NCBI GenBank assembly: GCA_964479625.1
Contig: CAYZMS010000008.1
Coordinates: 1-64,000 of the forward strand
Direction of reading: 5' to 3'
Source: CAYZMS01 sp964479625
GTDB lineage: Bacteria; Bacteroidota; Bacteroidia; Chitinophagales; Saprospiraceae
Length of the DNA: 64,000 bases
Shown piece by piece: positions 25,913-34,385 of the stretch. How positions within the stretch are numbered: the stretch's first letter is position 1; the number at the start of each line of letters is the position of its first letter. The translations under genes were made by a program, and so were the position numbers. The notes under the pieces are model-generated. The model searched no databases. It worked only from the letters and a program-made list of their open reading frames with translations, and was not told the origin of the DNA.

Positions 25913-26833
25913 ATGAAACGACGTACGTTCATTCAACATACTGCTTTTGGCGCAGCTGCTCTTTCTACCGCCCCCCTGGAGACCTTAACTGCCTTTTGGG
26001 ATAAGGATCAACTCATTCGATTGACCATCTTACACACCAATGATACCCATAGTCGAATTGACCCCTTCCCCCAGGATGGAGGCAAATTTGAAGGCAAGGG
26101 AGGAGTTGCCCGACGGGCAAAACTTGTTCAGCAAATCCGGGAATCGGAAGAGCATGTGCTGTTGTTAGATGCCGGAGATATTTTTCAGGGCACTCCCTAT
26201 TTCAACCTTTTCGAAGGAGAGTTAGAGATCAAGTTGATGTCTGAAACGGGCTATGACGCAGCCACCATGGGCAACCATGACTTTGATGCTGGTGTGGAGG
26301 GCTTCCTAAAACAATTACCACATGCCAATTTCCCTTTTGTAACTGCTAATTATGACTTTTCGGATACGCCTTTAATTGGCAAGACGGAACCTTACACCAT
26401 TTTTAAAAAGGGACCTTTGAAGATCGGTCTGTTCGGACTGGGCGTAGAACTGGATGGGCTGGTTCCCCAACCCCTGTATGGCAACACTCGCTATAAGGAT
26501 CCCTTACCCGTTGCCAGGGATATTGCCGGGCGGTTAAAGCACGATCTTAATTGCGATGCCGTAATCTGCCTATCCCACCTGGGGTATAAATATGACAGCC
26601 AGAAGGTGTCGGATACCGCTATTGCCAGAGAAGCTCGCGATATCGATCTGATCATTGGAGGGCATACCCACACCTTCTTAGACCAGCCCGTTTGGCACGA
26701 AAATGCTGAACAACGCCCTGTAATGATCAACCAGGTAGGCTGGGCAGGCATCCTTTTAGGCCGGATCGACATGATATTCGAACGCAATAAAAAGGGAAAA
26801 TGCGTACACTGTGAAAACCTGATGGTGGGTTAG
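25913..26833 (+). CDS. 5'-nucleotidase metallophosphatase domain protein
   Basis: A 306-residue calcineurin-like phosphoesterase equal to the N-terminal, catalytic half of 5'-nucleotidases/UshA. MKRRTFIQHTAFGAAAL is a twin-arginine-like export signal. Metal-site motifs are all present: LHTNDTHSRI (about 39-48), LDAGDIFQG near 85, GNHDFD near 120, CLSHLGYKYD near 221 and GGHTHTF near 248. Its tail overlaps the convergent M3 peptidase gene by 4 bases. With the preceding lipoprotein it forms a split nucleotidase. The different export signals imply that the two halves assemble after transport. Confidence 0.92.
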   Translation: MKRRTFIQHTAFGAAALSTAPLETLTAFWDKDQLIRLTILHTNDTHSRIDPFPQDGGKFEGKGGVARRAKLVQQIRESEEHVLLLDAGDIFQGTPYFNLFEGELEIKLMSETGYDAATMGNHDFDAGVEGFLKQLPHANFPFVTANYDFSDTPLIGKTEPYTIFKKGPLKIGLFGLGVELDGLVPQPLYGNTRYKDPLPVARDIAGRLKHDLNCDAVICLSHLGYKYDSQKVSDTAIAREARDIDLIIGGHTHTFLDQPVWHENAEQRPVMINQVGWAGILLGRIDMIFERNKKGKCVHCENLMVG

Positions 26834-28545
26834 AAGGTAGAATCATCTACTTCCTCCAGCCATTCCGCAATAGGCTTGATCACCTTTTCGATCGTACCCG
26901 ACTCAAATGGGGAATCCAAACCACCGAGTTCGAGCAATTCTGTAAAGGAAAGGCGCCCACCGGCCCGGCATAATTTCATATACGATTCCCAGGCTAATCC
27001 ATGATCCTTCTGATCCCAGGCCCAGTACTGAAAAGCCACGACCTGAGCCAAGGTGTAGTCGATATAATAAAATGGAGATGCAAAAATATGGCTTTGCTTT
27101 TGCCAGTAGCGTCCACTTTCCAGAAAAGAATGGCCATCGTATTCCCGGTGAGGGAGATAGGTGGCCTCCAGTTCCTTCCATTTGGCATTTCGTGCTTCCG
27201 GCCCGCAGTCAGGGTTTTCGTATACGAAATGCTGAAATTCATCCACTGCTGCACCATAAGGCAGAAACTTTACGGCACCTGCAAGGTGCCCAAAGCGATA
27301 TTTGGCCGTATCCGATCCAAAAAACAGCTCCATCCAGGGCCAGGTAAAGAATTCCATACTCATGGAGTGGATCTCCGCTGCTTCATAGGTAGGAAATTGA
27401 TATTCCGGTAAATGCTCCTCACGAGTAGTAGCATAAACCTGGAATGCATGGCCCGCTTCATGGGTAAGGACGTCAATATCTGCGCTGGTCCCGTTAAAAT
27501 TCGAAAAAATGAAGGGTGCTCCAAACTCAGGGATAAAGGTGCAGTACCCGCCCGTGGATTTACCATCGCGATTGACCAGATCCATCAGGTGCTTTTGCTG
27601 CATATCCTGGAAAAAGGTTTTGGTCTCCGAGGAAAGTTCCGAATACATCCGATCAGCCTGCTCCACGATCCAGTCGGCAGGCCCTTTTGGGTGGGGGTTG
27701 CCTGAACGAAAACGAAAATCTTCATCGTAGTAAAGCAACCGATCCAGTCCAAGTCGCTGGCGCTGTCGTTCATACAAGTGGGTAGCCAGCGGGACGATAT
27801 GTTCCCGGATTTGTTTTCGGTACTCCGCCACCTGCTCGGGGCCATAATCCGCACGCCCCAGTCGGTCATAAGCCATTCGTACATGATTGGAATAACCCAG
27901 TTTTTTAGCCATCGAATACCTGAACTGCACGAGTTGATCGTAGATGGTATCAACTTCCGGCTGATGCTGGGCATAGAACGCCCATTTAGCTTCCTGTGCC
28001 TTGCGGCGGGCAGTGCGATCTGCCTGCTCTTCTTTAGAAATGATGGAAGACAGGTTATAGGTTTCTCCCTCCAGTTCGATCTGGGCGCCTCCCTTGAGCT
28101 TGATATACTGGCTGGTGTATTTATTCTCCTGTTGCAGATCTTCCAGGATCTCCGGGCGAAAGGTTTTTACCTGCAATTCGGCCATTCGAAAGACCTGAGG
28201 CCCGACTTTGTCTATCAAAGCCGTTTTTTCCAATAAAGCGTCGTATAGCTCCTTAACCACAGCCTGATAGTGAGGCATATGCTCGTCGAAGAACGTATTT
28301 TCCGCTTCGTAAAACGCATCCCGGGTGTCCAGGGTATGTCGGATATAGCTAAGGTTATACATGGAAGAGAAATGCTGACGCTGTTGATTGATCTCTTCTA
28401 AAAGCTCGTATTGAAGGGCTGTATTTTCGGCTACTTTAAAGCGAGCAATGGATGCTCGAATAGCCTCCAGGACACGTTCTAGATCAGGACGCTCATAGGG
28501 GAATTCCTCAAAAGTTTCAAACTGGCTGGTCTCGGTTGCTGGCAT
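26830..28545 (-). CDS. M3 family oligoendopeptidase
   Basis: Zinc metallopeptidase of the M3 family (PepF-like), which cuts short peptides in the cytoplasm. I take ATG 28545 (MPATETSQFETFEEF), giving 571 residues; the frame is open to 28575. The gluzincin motif THEAGHAFQVY near residues 340-350 contains the two zinc His and the catalytic Glu, and the downstream YEAAEIHSMSMEFFTWPW provides the third zinc ligand Glu. No signal peptide is seen. Its 3' end overlaps the convergent phosphoesterase gene by 4 bases. Confidence 0.92.
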   Translation of the reverse strand: MPATETSQFETFEEFPYERPDLERVLEAIRASIARFKVAENTALQYELLEEINQQRQHFSSMYNLSYIRHTLDTRDAFYEAENTFFDEHMPHYQAVVKELYDALLEKTALIDKVGPQVFRMAELQVKTFRPEILEDLQQENKYTSQYIKLKGGAQIELEGETYNLSSIISKEEQADRTARRKAQEAKWAFYAQHQPEVDTIYDQLVQFRYSMAKKLGYSNHVRMAYDRLGRADYGPEQVAEYRKQIREHIVPLATHLYERQRQRLGLDRLLYYDEDFRFRSGNPHPKGPADWIVEQADRMYSELSSETKTFFQDMQQKHLMDLVNRDGKSTGGYCTFIPEFGAPFIFSNFNGTSADIDVLTHEAGHAFQVYATTREEHLPEYQFPTYEAAEIHSMSMEFFTWPWMELFFGSDTAKYRFGHLAGAVKFLPYGAAVDEFQHFVYENPDCGPEARNAKWKELEATYLPHREYDGHSFLESGRYWQKQSHIFASPFYYIDYTLAQVVAFQYWAWDQKDHGLAWESYMKLCRAGGRLSFTELLELGGLDSPFESGTIEKVIKPIAEWLEEVDDSTF

Positions 28546-28870
28546 GGAAATTTTAAATTTTCTGTTTCGGTTCAAAGATCGGACCTAAGGCACCTTGCTG
28601 ATCTTTCGGCTATTCCTTATGTCCTGATCATTTAGAAGGCCTAAATAACGGAAAATGTTTTCTACCCTCTGTAAGTAAGGCTAATTTTTGGAAGCTTCAA
28701 ATCCAAGCCGAACCGCATCTTTTATTACTTTTGACCAAATTTTGAGCAACGGTCTGATAAAAGACAGTGTCTCAATGGTAAAGCAGACCAGAGAGTGCCT
28801 TCACGGATTGTAATGCTTACCTTTGCATTTCCGCGGTTTTGCGGGAAGGCATTTCGAGATTGTGAATGAG
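28546..28870. other. 325-base divergent region before uppS
   Basis: Separates the M3 gene (minus) from uppS (plus), so it must hold both promoters. TACTTTTG (28726-28733) and TACCTTTG (28818-28825) fit the TAnnTTTG -7 box for plus-strand transcription. CCGC-GGTTTT-GCGG (28831-28844) is a small hairpin in the likely leader. No gene is seen. Confidence 0.4.
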
Positions 28871-29611
28871 ATGGATTGGAAATCAAAAATAGATCAACAG
28901 AAACTTCCACGGCATATTGCCATCATAATGGATGGGAATGGGCGCTGGGCAAAGCAGCATGGCAAGCCCAGGGTTTTTGGTCATCGGAACGGCGTTAAAT
29001 CTGTTCGGGAGACCACGGAGGCTGCTGCCGAGCTGGGGGTAGAGTATTTAACCCTTTATGCCTTTTCGACGGAAAACTGGGGCAGACCAAAGCTAGAGGT
29101 CGATGCCCTCATGCGATTATTAGTAGAAACATTACACAAGGAGGTGGCCACGCTCAATAAAAATGACATCCGGCTATCGGCTATTGGCGATTTGCAGCTT
29201 CTACCTGCCTCTACCCGTAAAGCCCTGGTGGAAGGTATCCACTCTACCCGGAATAACAGCAGGATGACCCTCCTACTTGCCCTGAACTACAGCTCCAAAT
29301 GGGAGCTAAGCCAGGCAGCTCGTAAATTGGCTGAGAGGGTTCGCCTGGGCTTAATCGATCCCGAAGCAATAAATGAAGAGGCCATGGCTGCTGAGTTGAC
29401 AACCGCTTCGGTTCCCGATCCGGAGTTGTTGATCCGCACCAGCGGGGAGACCAGACTCAGTAATTTTTTGCTTTGGCAACTGGCCTATGCAGAATTGTAT
29501 TTTTCTTCTACTTTCTGGCCCGATTTCCGAAAAGAGGACCTGTACAAGGCTATAGTGGATTTTCAACAACGGGAACGACGATTCGGAAAAATTAGCGAGC
29601 AATTGGTCTAG
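28871..29611 (+). CDS. uppS: isoprenyl transferase (undecaprenyl diphosphate synthase)
   Basis: Cis-prenyltransferase making the C55 lipid carrier for peptidoglycan and surface glycans. I use ATG 28871 (MDWKSKIDQQKLPRHI), giving 246 residues; upstream TTG and GTG codons in frame are less likely. The diphosphate-binding IIMDGNGRWAKQHG is at about residues 19-32, FGHRNGVKSV follows at about 36-45, TLYAFSTENWGRP near 66-78, and the C-terminal LLIRTSGETRLSNFLLWQ and FWPDF segments are all intact. It stands 185 bases before bamA, a common arrangement in Bacteroidota. Confidence 0.96.
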   Translation: MDWKSKIDQQKLPRHIAIIMDGNGRWAKQHGKPRVFGHRNGVKSVRETTEAAAELGVEYLTLYAFSTENWGRPKLEVDALMRLLVETLHKEVATLNKNDIRLSAIGDLQLLPASTRKALVEGIHSTRNNSRMTLLLALNYSSKWELSQAARKLAERVRLGLIDPEAINEEAMAAELTTASVPDPELLIRTSGETRLSNFLLWQLAYAELYFSSTFWPDFRKEDLYKAIVDFQQRERRFGKISEQLV

Positions 29612-29781
29612 GATACAACCTCCTCCTGGTCTATGTTCGTCTGTTTGGGTGGACGTCTTCAGACAGTCCATCGTTCTTATTCGGATAGGAACCCGGCAAA
29701 ACCCAAAAGAGTACAATCTTTTTTACCAATTTCAGAAGGCTTATTCCTTTTGAAAAATTACACGGAAAAGCAGTCACCTGA

Positions 29782-32343
29782 ATGTTTAATACTATAATGC
29801 CAAAGCCAATTCGTTGCCTAATCTTTTTTAGCCTTTCGTTGGTGCTGTCGGCTGTTTCATTTAACCTGGTCGCTCAGGAAACCGACAGCCTGGCGGTCAT
29901 TGACTATTCGGAAGAAGGGGATTATGAGATCGGTGGTATTACCGTGAGCGGAGCCAATTACTCCGATGACAATGCCATCATAAGTATTTCGGGCCTTGCA
30001 ACAGGTGACAAAGTACGCATCCCCGGGAATGCAATTCCAACTGCCATCAGGAACTTGTGGAAACTCCGGCTGTTCACGGATGTTCAAATCGTTCAGACCA
30101 AGCTCATTGATGATGTGATCTTCCTGGAGATCCAGGTAGAAGAACGGCCCAGGCTTTCGCGCTATTCGTACCAGGGAGTACCAAAGTCTAAACACGATGC
30201 CTTGAACGAGGCCGTTGACCAGCACCTGCTCAAAGGAGGTATCGTTACAGAAAATGTAAAATCAAACGCTGCAAGATCCGTTGAGCAATACTTTATTGAT
30301 AAGGGGTTCCTGGATGCCTCCGTGAGAGTGCTGGAATACCCCGACTCTTCCAGGGTCAATTCCGTACGGCTGGTTTTTGATGTAAACACCAACGACAAGG
30401 TTAAGATCAAAGACATAGAGATCGTTGGAAACGAGTTTATAGCTGATAAGAAACTGATCAAACAATTTACCGAGACCAAGGAAAAGAAAAAGCTCTTTGC
30501 TTCTTCAAAGCTGCTTAAGGAGGAGTATGAAGCGGATAAACAGGCGATGATCAATTACTACAACACTCGAGGGTTCCGCGATGCCCGGGTCACCGGAGAC
30601 AGCATCTGGCGCAATGACAAGGGGGAGCTCATGATCAAGATCTTCGTAGACGAAGGAAACCGCTACTACTTTAGAAACCTGGAATGGAAGGGCAATTCTA
30701 TTTATGACGAAGAAACCCTAAATACGGTTTTGGGCATACGGTCCGGTGATGTTTACAACAACGAATTATTAGAACAACGCTTGCAATTCAGCCAGGATGG
30801 CCGGGATATTGGTAGTCTTTACCAGGATAACGGGTACCTGTTTTTCAATGTGGACCCGGTGGAGGTGGCCATTGAAGACGATTCGATCGACATGGAATTC
30901 CGGATATTCGAAGGCCCACAGGCCACCATCGATAAGGTAACCATTGCCGGGAACGATCGTACCCACGAACATGTCATCCGCCGGGAGCTACGCACCCGGC
31001 CCGGGCAAAAATTCAGCCGGTCTGATATCATCCGATCTCAACGGGAGATCATAAATCTCGGTTATTTCAACCCTGAAACGCTGGAGTTAAATACCCCGGT
31101 AAACCCTCAACGAGGTACCGTAGATATTGAATACCAGGTGGAAGAACGGCCCGCAGATCAGTTGGAACTTTCCGCAGGTTGGGGGGGCCAGCGGCAGGTC
31201 ATCGGAACGCTCGGTGTTTCTTTCAATAACTTTTCTCTTCGAAATATCTTTAACCCGGAGGCCTGGAGACCTCTTCCCATGGGGGATGGCCAATCCCTTT
31301 CCCTGCGTGCCCAGACGAACGGGCAGTTCTTTCAATCTTATAATTTTTCCTTTACGGAACCCTGGCTGGGTGGGAAGAAACCCAACTCCTTCACGCTGGG
31401 AGGGTTCTATAACCGTTTTGCCTTTGGGACCAAAGGAACGTCTTCCTTTCAAAGCTTCCGGATCATCCAGGGTTCCGTCAGCCTTGGTACCCGGCTGCAG
31501 GTACCAGATGATAACTTCATTTATACTGCCGGGTTGAACCTGCAAACGCTGGCACTGGACAACTGGTCTCAGGGACTTTTCCAAACGGATGATGCCCAAC
31601 GGGTTACAGAGGGTACTTATTACAACTTTAGCCTTCGTCAAACCATTGCACGTTCGACCATCAGCGATCCGATCTTCCCACGAGAAGGCTCCAGGATCTC
31701 CTTAACCTTACAATTGACCCCGCCTTATTCTCTGTTCAACAATAAAGATTATTCCGACCTGCCTGTAGAGGAGCGCTTTGAATTCCTGGAATACCACAAA
31801 TGGCGCTTCGATGCAGAATGGTATACGCCCATAGCTGGCGACCTGATCCTTAAAATCCAGGCCAAGATCGGTATTCTTGGCTCCTATAACGAGGACATCG
31901 GGACCTCTCCCTTTGAGCGCTTCCAGCTTGGTGGAGATGGAATTAACAATCAGCAGTTCGGTTTTGCTGGTGTGGATATTATTTCCATGCGGGGGTATGA
32001 CATTCTCGATTTCGAAGCTAACCGTAACCCGAGTTCTCCGAACCAGTCTGTAGCCACTCCGGTATTCGATAAGTTTACCATTGAGTTGAGGTACCCATTG
32101 ACCTTGCAGCCCAGTTCTTCCATTTATTTACTGGCTTTCGCACAAGGTGGGAACGCCTGGAGGGAATTACGAGATTTTAACCCTTTTGATTTCAATCGCT
32201 CGGTTGGGGCTGGCCTAAGAGTATTCCTACCCATGTTCGGTACGCTCGGTTTTGACTACGGTATCGGCTTCGATAAGAATGGCCCTCAGACTCTGAATAA
32301 CCTGGCCACCTTTAACATAGTCCTTGGGTTCGAACCTGAATAG
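29782..32343 (+). CDS. bamA: outer membrane protein assembly factor BamA
   Basis: Inserts beta-barrel proteins into the outer membrane. Of 853 residues, a signal peptide (LIFFSLSLVLSAVSFNLVAQ) ends near 32. A series of POTRA repeats spans about 45-430, with recognisable starts at YEIGGITVSGANYSDD, DKVKIKDIEIVGNEFI, RNLEWKGNSIYDEET and ATIDKVTIAGNDRTHEHV. The Omp85 barrel follows, containing the conserved EERPADQLELSAGWGGQ junction and FQLGGDG with the YDILDF (RGY-type) loop. It ends in LGFEPE rather than in a terminal aromatic. ATG 29797 is an alternative start. The preceding uppS is typical context. Confidence 0.96.
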   Translation: MFNTIMPKPIRCLIFFSLSLVLSAVSFNLVAQETDSLAVIDYSEEGDYEIGGITVSGANYSDDNAIISISGLATGDKVRIPGNAIPTAIRNLWKLRLFTDVQIVQTKLIDDVIFLEIQVEERPRLSRYSYQGVPKSKHDALNEAVDQHLLKGGIVTENVKSNAARSVEQYFIDKGFLDASVRVLEYPDSSRVNSVRLVFDVNTNDKVKIKDIEIVGNEFIADKKLIKQFTETKEKKKLFASSKLLKEEYEADKQAMINYYNTRGFRDARVTGDSIWRNDKGELMIKIFVDEGNRYYFRNLEWKGNSIYDEETLNTVLGIRSGDVYNNELLEQRLQFSQDGRDIGSLYQDNGYLFFNVDPVEVAIEDDSIDMEFRIFEGPQATIDKVTIAGNDRTHEHVIRRELRTRPGQKFSRSDIIRSQREIINLGYFNPETLELNTPVNPQRGTVDIEYQVEERPADQLELSAGWGGQRQVIGTLGVSFNNFSLRNIFNPEAWRPLPMGDGQSLSLRAQTNGQFFQSYNFSFTEPWLGGKKPNSFTLGGFYNRFAFGTKGTSSFQSFRIIQGSVSLGTRLQVPDDNFIYTAGLNLQTLALDNWSQGLFQTDDAQRVTEGTYYNFSLRQTIARSTISDPIFPREGSRISLTLQLTPPYSLFNNKDYSDLPVEERFEFLEYHKWRFDAEWYTPIAGDLILKIQAKIGILGSYNEDIGTSPFERFQLGGDGINNQQFGFAGVDIISMRGYDILDFEANRNPSSPNQSVATPVFDKFTIELRYPLTLQPSSSIYLLAFAQGGNAWRELRDFNPFDFNRSVGAGLRVFLPMFGTLGFDYGIGFDKNGPQTLNNLATFNIVLGFEPE

Positions 32344-32404
32344 GCGGACAGCAGGTCTGGTAGGCTGATTGAATCTGAAAATCCGAACTCAATAGCTTCA
32401 TTCA

Positions 32405-32441
32405 GGGCTGTATCAGCAACTGAAAGCTTTTGAGACAGCCT
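32405..32441. terminator. imperfect hairpin between bamA and a small minus-strand gene
   Basis: GGGCTGTATCA (32405-32415) pairs with TGAGACAGCCT (32431-32441) with one mismatch. Both convergent genes end beside it. The arm resembles the terminator at 23052. Confidence 0.6.
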
Positions 32442-32449
32442 CGGGCCTT

Positions 32450-32617
32450 TCAATAAAAGTAGGTTTGTAAGTAATTCCACCAATCCACCCGGTTTTTATA
32501 GATCAGGACAAGAAGGGCGATCAAAATGAAGATAATGGCGACCCGATAATTGCGCCAATGGGTATCCAGGCGTTCCCGGTAGCTGCGGTAATTTCGTCTG
32601 CGGCTTTGATATGACAT
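32450..32617 (-). CDS. 55-residue single-pass membrane protein
   Basis: Read directly from the DNA. It starts MSYQSRRRNYRSYRERLDTH, continues with one hydrophobic segment (VAIIFILIALLVLIY, about residues 26-40) and ends with an aromatic-rich tail (VDWWNYLQTYFY). The many arginines before the segment predict an inside N terminus. It begins 12 bases after the rsgA stop on the same strand and stops beside a terminator hairpin, so it is probably the last gene of the rsgA operon. I do not recognise a family and function is unknown. Confidence 0.7.
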   Translation of the reverse strand: MSYQSRRRNYRSYRERLDTHWRNYRVAIIFILIALLVLIYKNRVDWWNYLQTYFY

Positions 32618-32629
32618 TTGATGCTCTTT

Positions 32630-33595
32630 TTAGCGGGCTTGCTCCCAGGAGTTTTGGGCCTCTGCTTCATCTAAAATATCCAGATAGTTAAAATAGCGTA
32701 GTTCGCTTATCATTTCGGATTCCACCGCCTTTTTTACCGCACAGCCTGGTTCAGAGCGATGAAGGCAGCGAGACCCGAATTTACAATCTTTCGAAACTTC
32801 AAAAATCTCCCGAAAATTGTGGGCAATGTCCAATGGGGAAAGGTAGTTAAAGCTCAGGGTCTTGATTCCCGGTGCATCAATTACGTACCCGCCAAAATCC
32901 AGGGGATACATTTCAGCGAAGGTAGTCGTGTGCTGCCCCTTTCCGGAGTAATCCGAAAGGTCCTGCGTCCGGATCTCCAGTTGTGGTTGAATAGCATTGA
33001 TAAGGGTGGATTTCCCTACTCCCGATTGCCCGCTCAGCAGGCTTACCTTATCTTTTAAAGCGGCTTTAAGGTCTTTTAGGCCGCGACCATTCACAGCAGA
33101 AGTCAACAGCACCTTGTAGCCAATGGCTTCGTATATGGATTGGAGATAGGCATAGACATTCAAGTCGCCTTCTTCGTAAACATCGGCCTTATTGAAAACG
33201 ATCAGGCCGGGAATATTGTAAGGTTCGAGCATCAGGAGAAAGCGATCGATAAACCCCTGCTTCAGCTTGGGGTGAACAATGGTCATGATAAGAACAGCCT
33301 GGTCCACATTGCTGGCCAGCATGTGCACCTGATGCTTTTTCCGGGGAGATTGGCGGAGTACCTGATTACTTCTTTCCAGGATTTCCTGAATGACCCCCGT
33401 TTCCTGGTCTGCTTCCCGAACGACCTTCACCCGATCACCGACCGCCACAGGATTGGTCAACCGTTTGTCTTCCTGGCGAAAGCGACCGGCCATACGACAA
33501 GGTAATACCCTTCCACCCTCGTCCAACTTTACGTCATACCAACTGCCTGTAGACTTTGCCACGATTCCCAATTCCAGTTCGATTGAATCTTCCAT
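32630..33595 (-). CDS. rsgA: ribosome small subunit GTPase RsgA
   Basis: Circularly permuted GTPase that checks late maturation of the 30S subunit. The 321-residue protein has an OB-fold N terminus (about 1-75, with SLLRKS-like region replaced by RQSPRKK after it), then the permuted order of GTP motifs: G4 FNKADVY near 137, G1 GQSGVGKSTLINAI near 188-201, G3 DAPGIK near 243. The zinc knuckle (CKFGSRCLHRSEPGC) follows near 270. It lies 4 bases after the PcrB-like gene and is followed by a small membrane protein gene, so the three are likely co-transcribed. Confidence 0.96.
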   Translation of the reverse strand: MEDSIELELGIVAKSTGSWYDVKLDEGGRVLPCRMAGRFRQEDKRLTNPVAVGDRVKVVREADQETGVIQEILERSNQVLRQSPRKKHQVHMLASNVDQAVLIMTIVHPKLKQGFIDRFLLMLEPYNIPGLIVFNKADVYEEGDLNVYAYLQSIYEAIGYKVLLTSAVNGRGLKDLKAALKDKVSLLSGQSGVGKSTLINAIQPQLEIRTQDLSDYSGKGQHTTTFAEMYPLDFGGYVIDAPGIKTLSFNYLSPLDIAHNFREIFEVSKDCKFGSRCLHRSEPGCAVKKAVESEMISELRYFNYLDILDEAEAQNSWEQAR

Positions 33596-33599
33596 ACAT

Positions 33600-34340
33600 T
33601 TAACCTGTAAGGCTTTTCACTACTTCCATCATTTCTTCCAGAAGCATCGGGTCTTTTTCCAGGCTATTTCCAACTACCTGGACATTAGCCCCGGCTGCAA
33701 AATTAGCCTCCAGCTTTTGGGGACTATTTATGCCCCCCCCGACGATAATTGGTGCTTCTACAGCTTCCCTTACCGCCTCTATCATTTCCGTGGATACGGG
33801 CTTTAAAGCTCCGCTACCAGCGTCAAGGTATACAAGGCTCAATCCCAACATCTCTCCCGCCATAGCAGTTGCTGCGGCAATATCCGGTTTGTCAGCTGGT
33901 ATTGGATTGGTATGACTAACGTAAGTAGCCGTTGTCGGGCGGCCTCCATCTATTAACAGATAAGCGGTGGAAATAATTTCCAATCCGCTTTTTTTTAAAT
34001 AAGGTGCGGCAATGACATGCTGGCCGATAAGCAGTTCTGGGTTTCGCCCAGAAATAAGGGACAAGAATAAAAGGGCATCTGCCTTTTTGTGGATCTGTAA
34101 AGGGCTACCCGGAAATAAAATCACTGGAATGGAGCTCCGTTCCCGGATGCGATCCAGGCAAAAGGCCATTTGATCGTCCAAAAGCAGGCTCCCTCCCAAA
34201 AAAAGGTAATCTACCGCCATTCGGGTACTCAATTCCAGAAGGCGGTCCAGGTGTTTCAGCTTGAGTGCATCCGGGTCGATCAGGATGGCGAGCTGTTTCG
34301 AAGATTTTTCCCGTAATCTCTGGAGCAGGGTATTGGGCAT
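33600..34340 (-). CDS. geranylgeranyl/heptaprenylglyceryl phosphate synthase (PcrB family)
   Basis: A TIM-barrel prenyltransferase of 246 residues that joins a polyprenyl diphosphate to glycerol 1-phosphate. Motifs include LAILIDPDALKL (about 18-29, substrate entry), DYLFLGGSLL (44-53), VILFPGSPLQI (73-83), ADALLFLSLISGRNPELLIG (87-106), IISTAYLLIDGG (119-130), LVYLDAGSGA (168-177) and the phosphate site IIVGGGINSPQKLE (197-210). Archaeal members make ether lipids; bacterial ones make glyceryl ether species of less certain use. Chain length cannot be deduced with confidence. It precedes rsgA by 4 bases. Confidence 0.92.
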   Translation of the reverse strand: MPNTLLQRLREKSSKQLAILIDPDALKLKHLDRLLELSTRMAVDYLFLGGSLLLDDQMAFCLDRIRERSSIPVILFPGSPLQIHKKADALLFLSLISGRNPELLIGQHVIAAPYLKKSGLEIISTAYLLIDGGRPTTATYVSHTNPIPADKPDIAAATAMAGEMLGLSLVYLDAGSGALKPVSTEMIEAVREAVEAPIIVGGGINSPQKLEANFAAGANVQVVGNSLEKDPMLLEEMMEVVKSLTG

Positions 34341-34385
34341 AATAAATGTATCTCAAGGCCAAAGATAACCAGAAATACCCAGAGC

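Noticed and set aside
30262..30465. Open frames on the strand opposite bamA
   Set aside because: They are shadows of the bamA coding frame, with no independent family match or start signal.
32329..32345. GGGTTCGAACCTGAA as a tRNA T-arm
   Set aside because: It is the end of the bamA coding sequence and no acceptor or anticodon stem can be folded around it.
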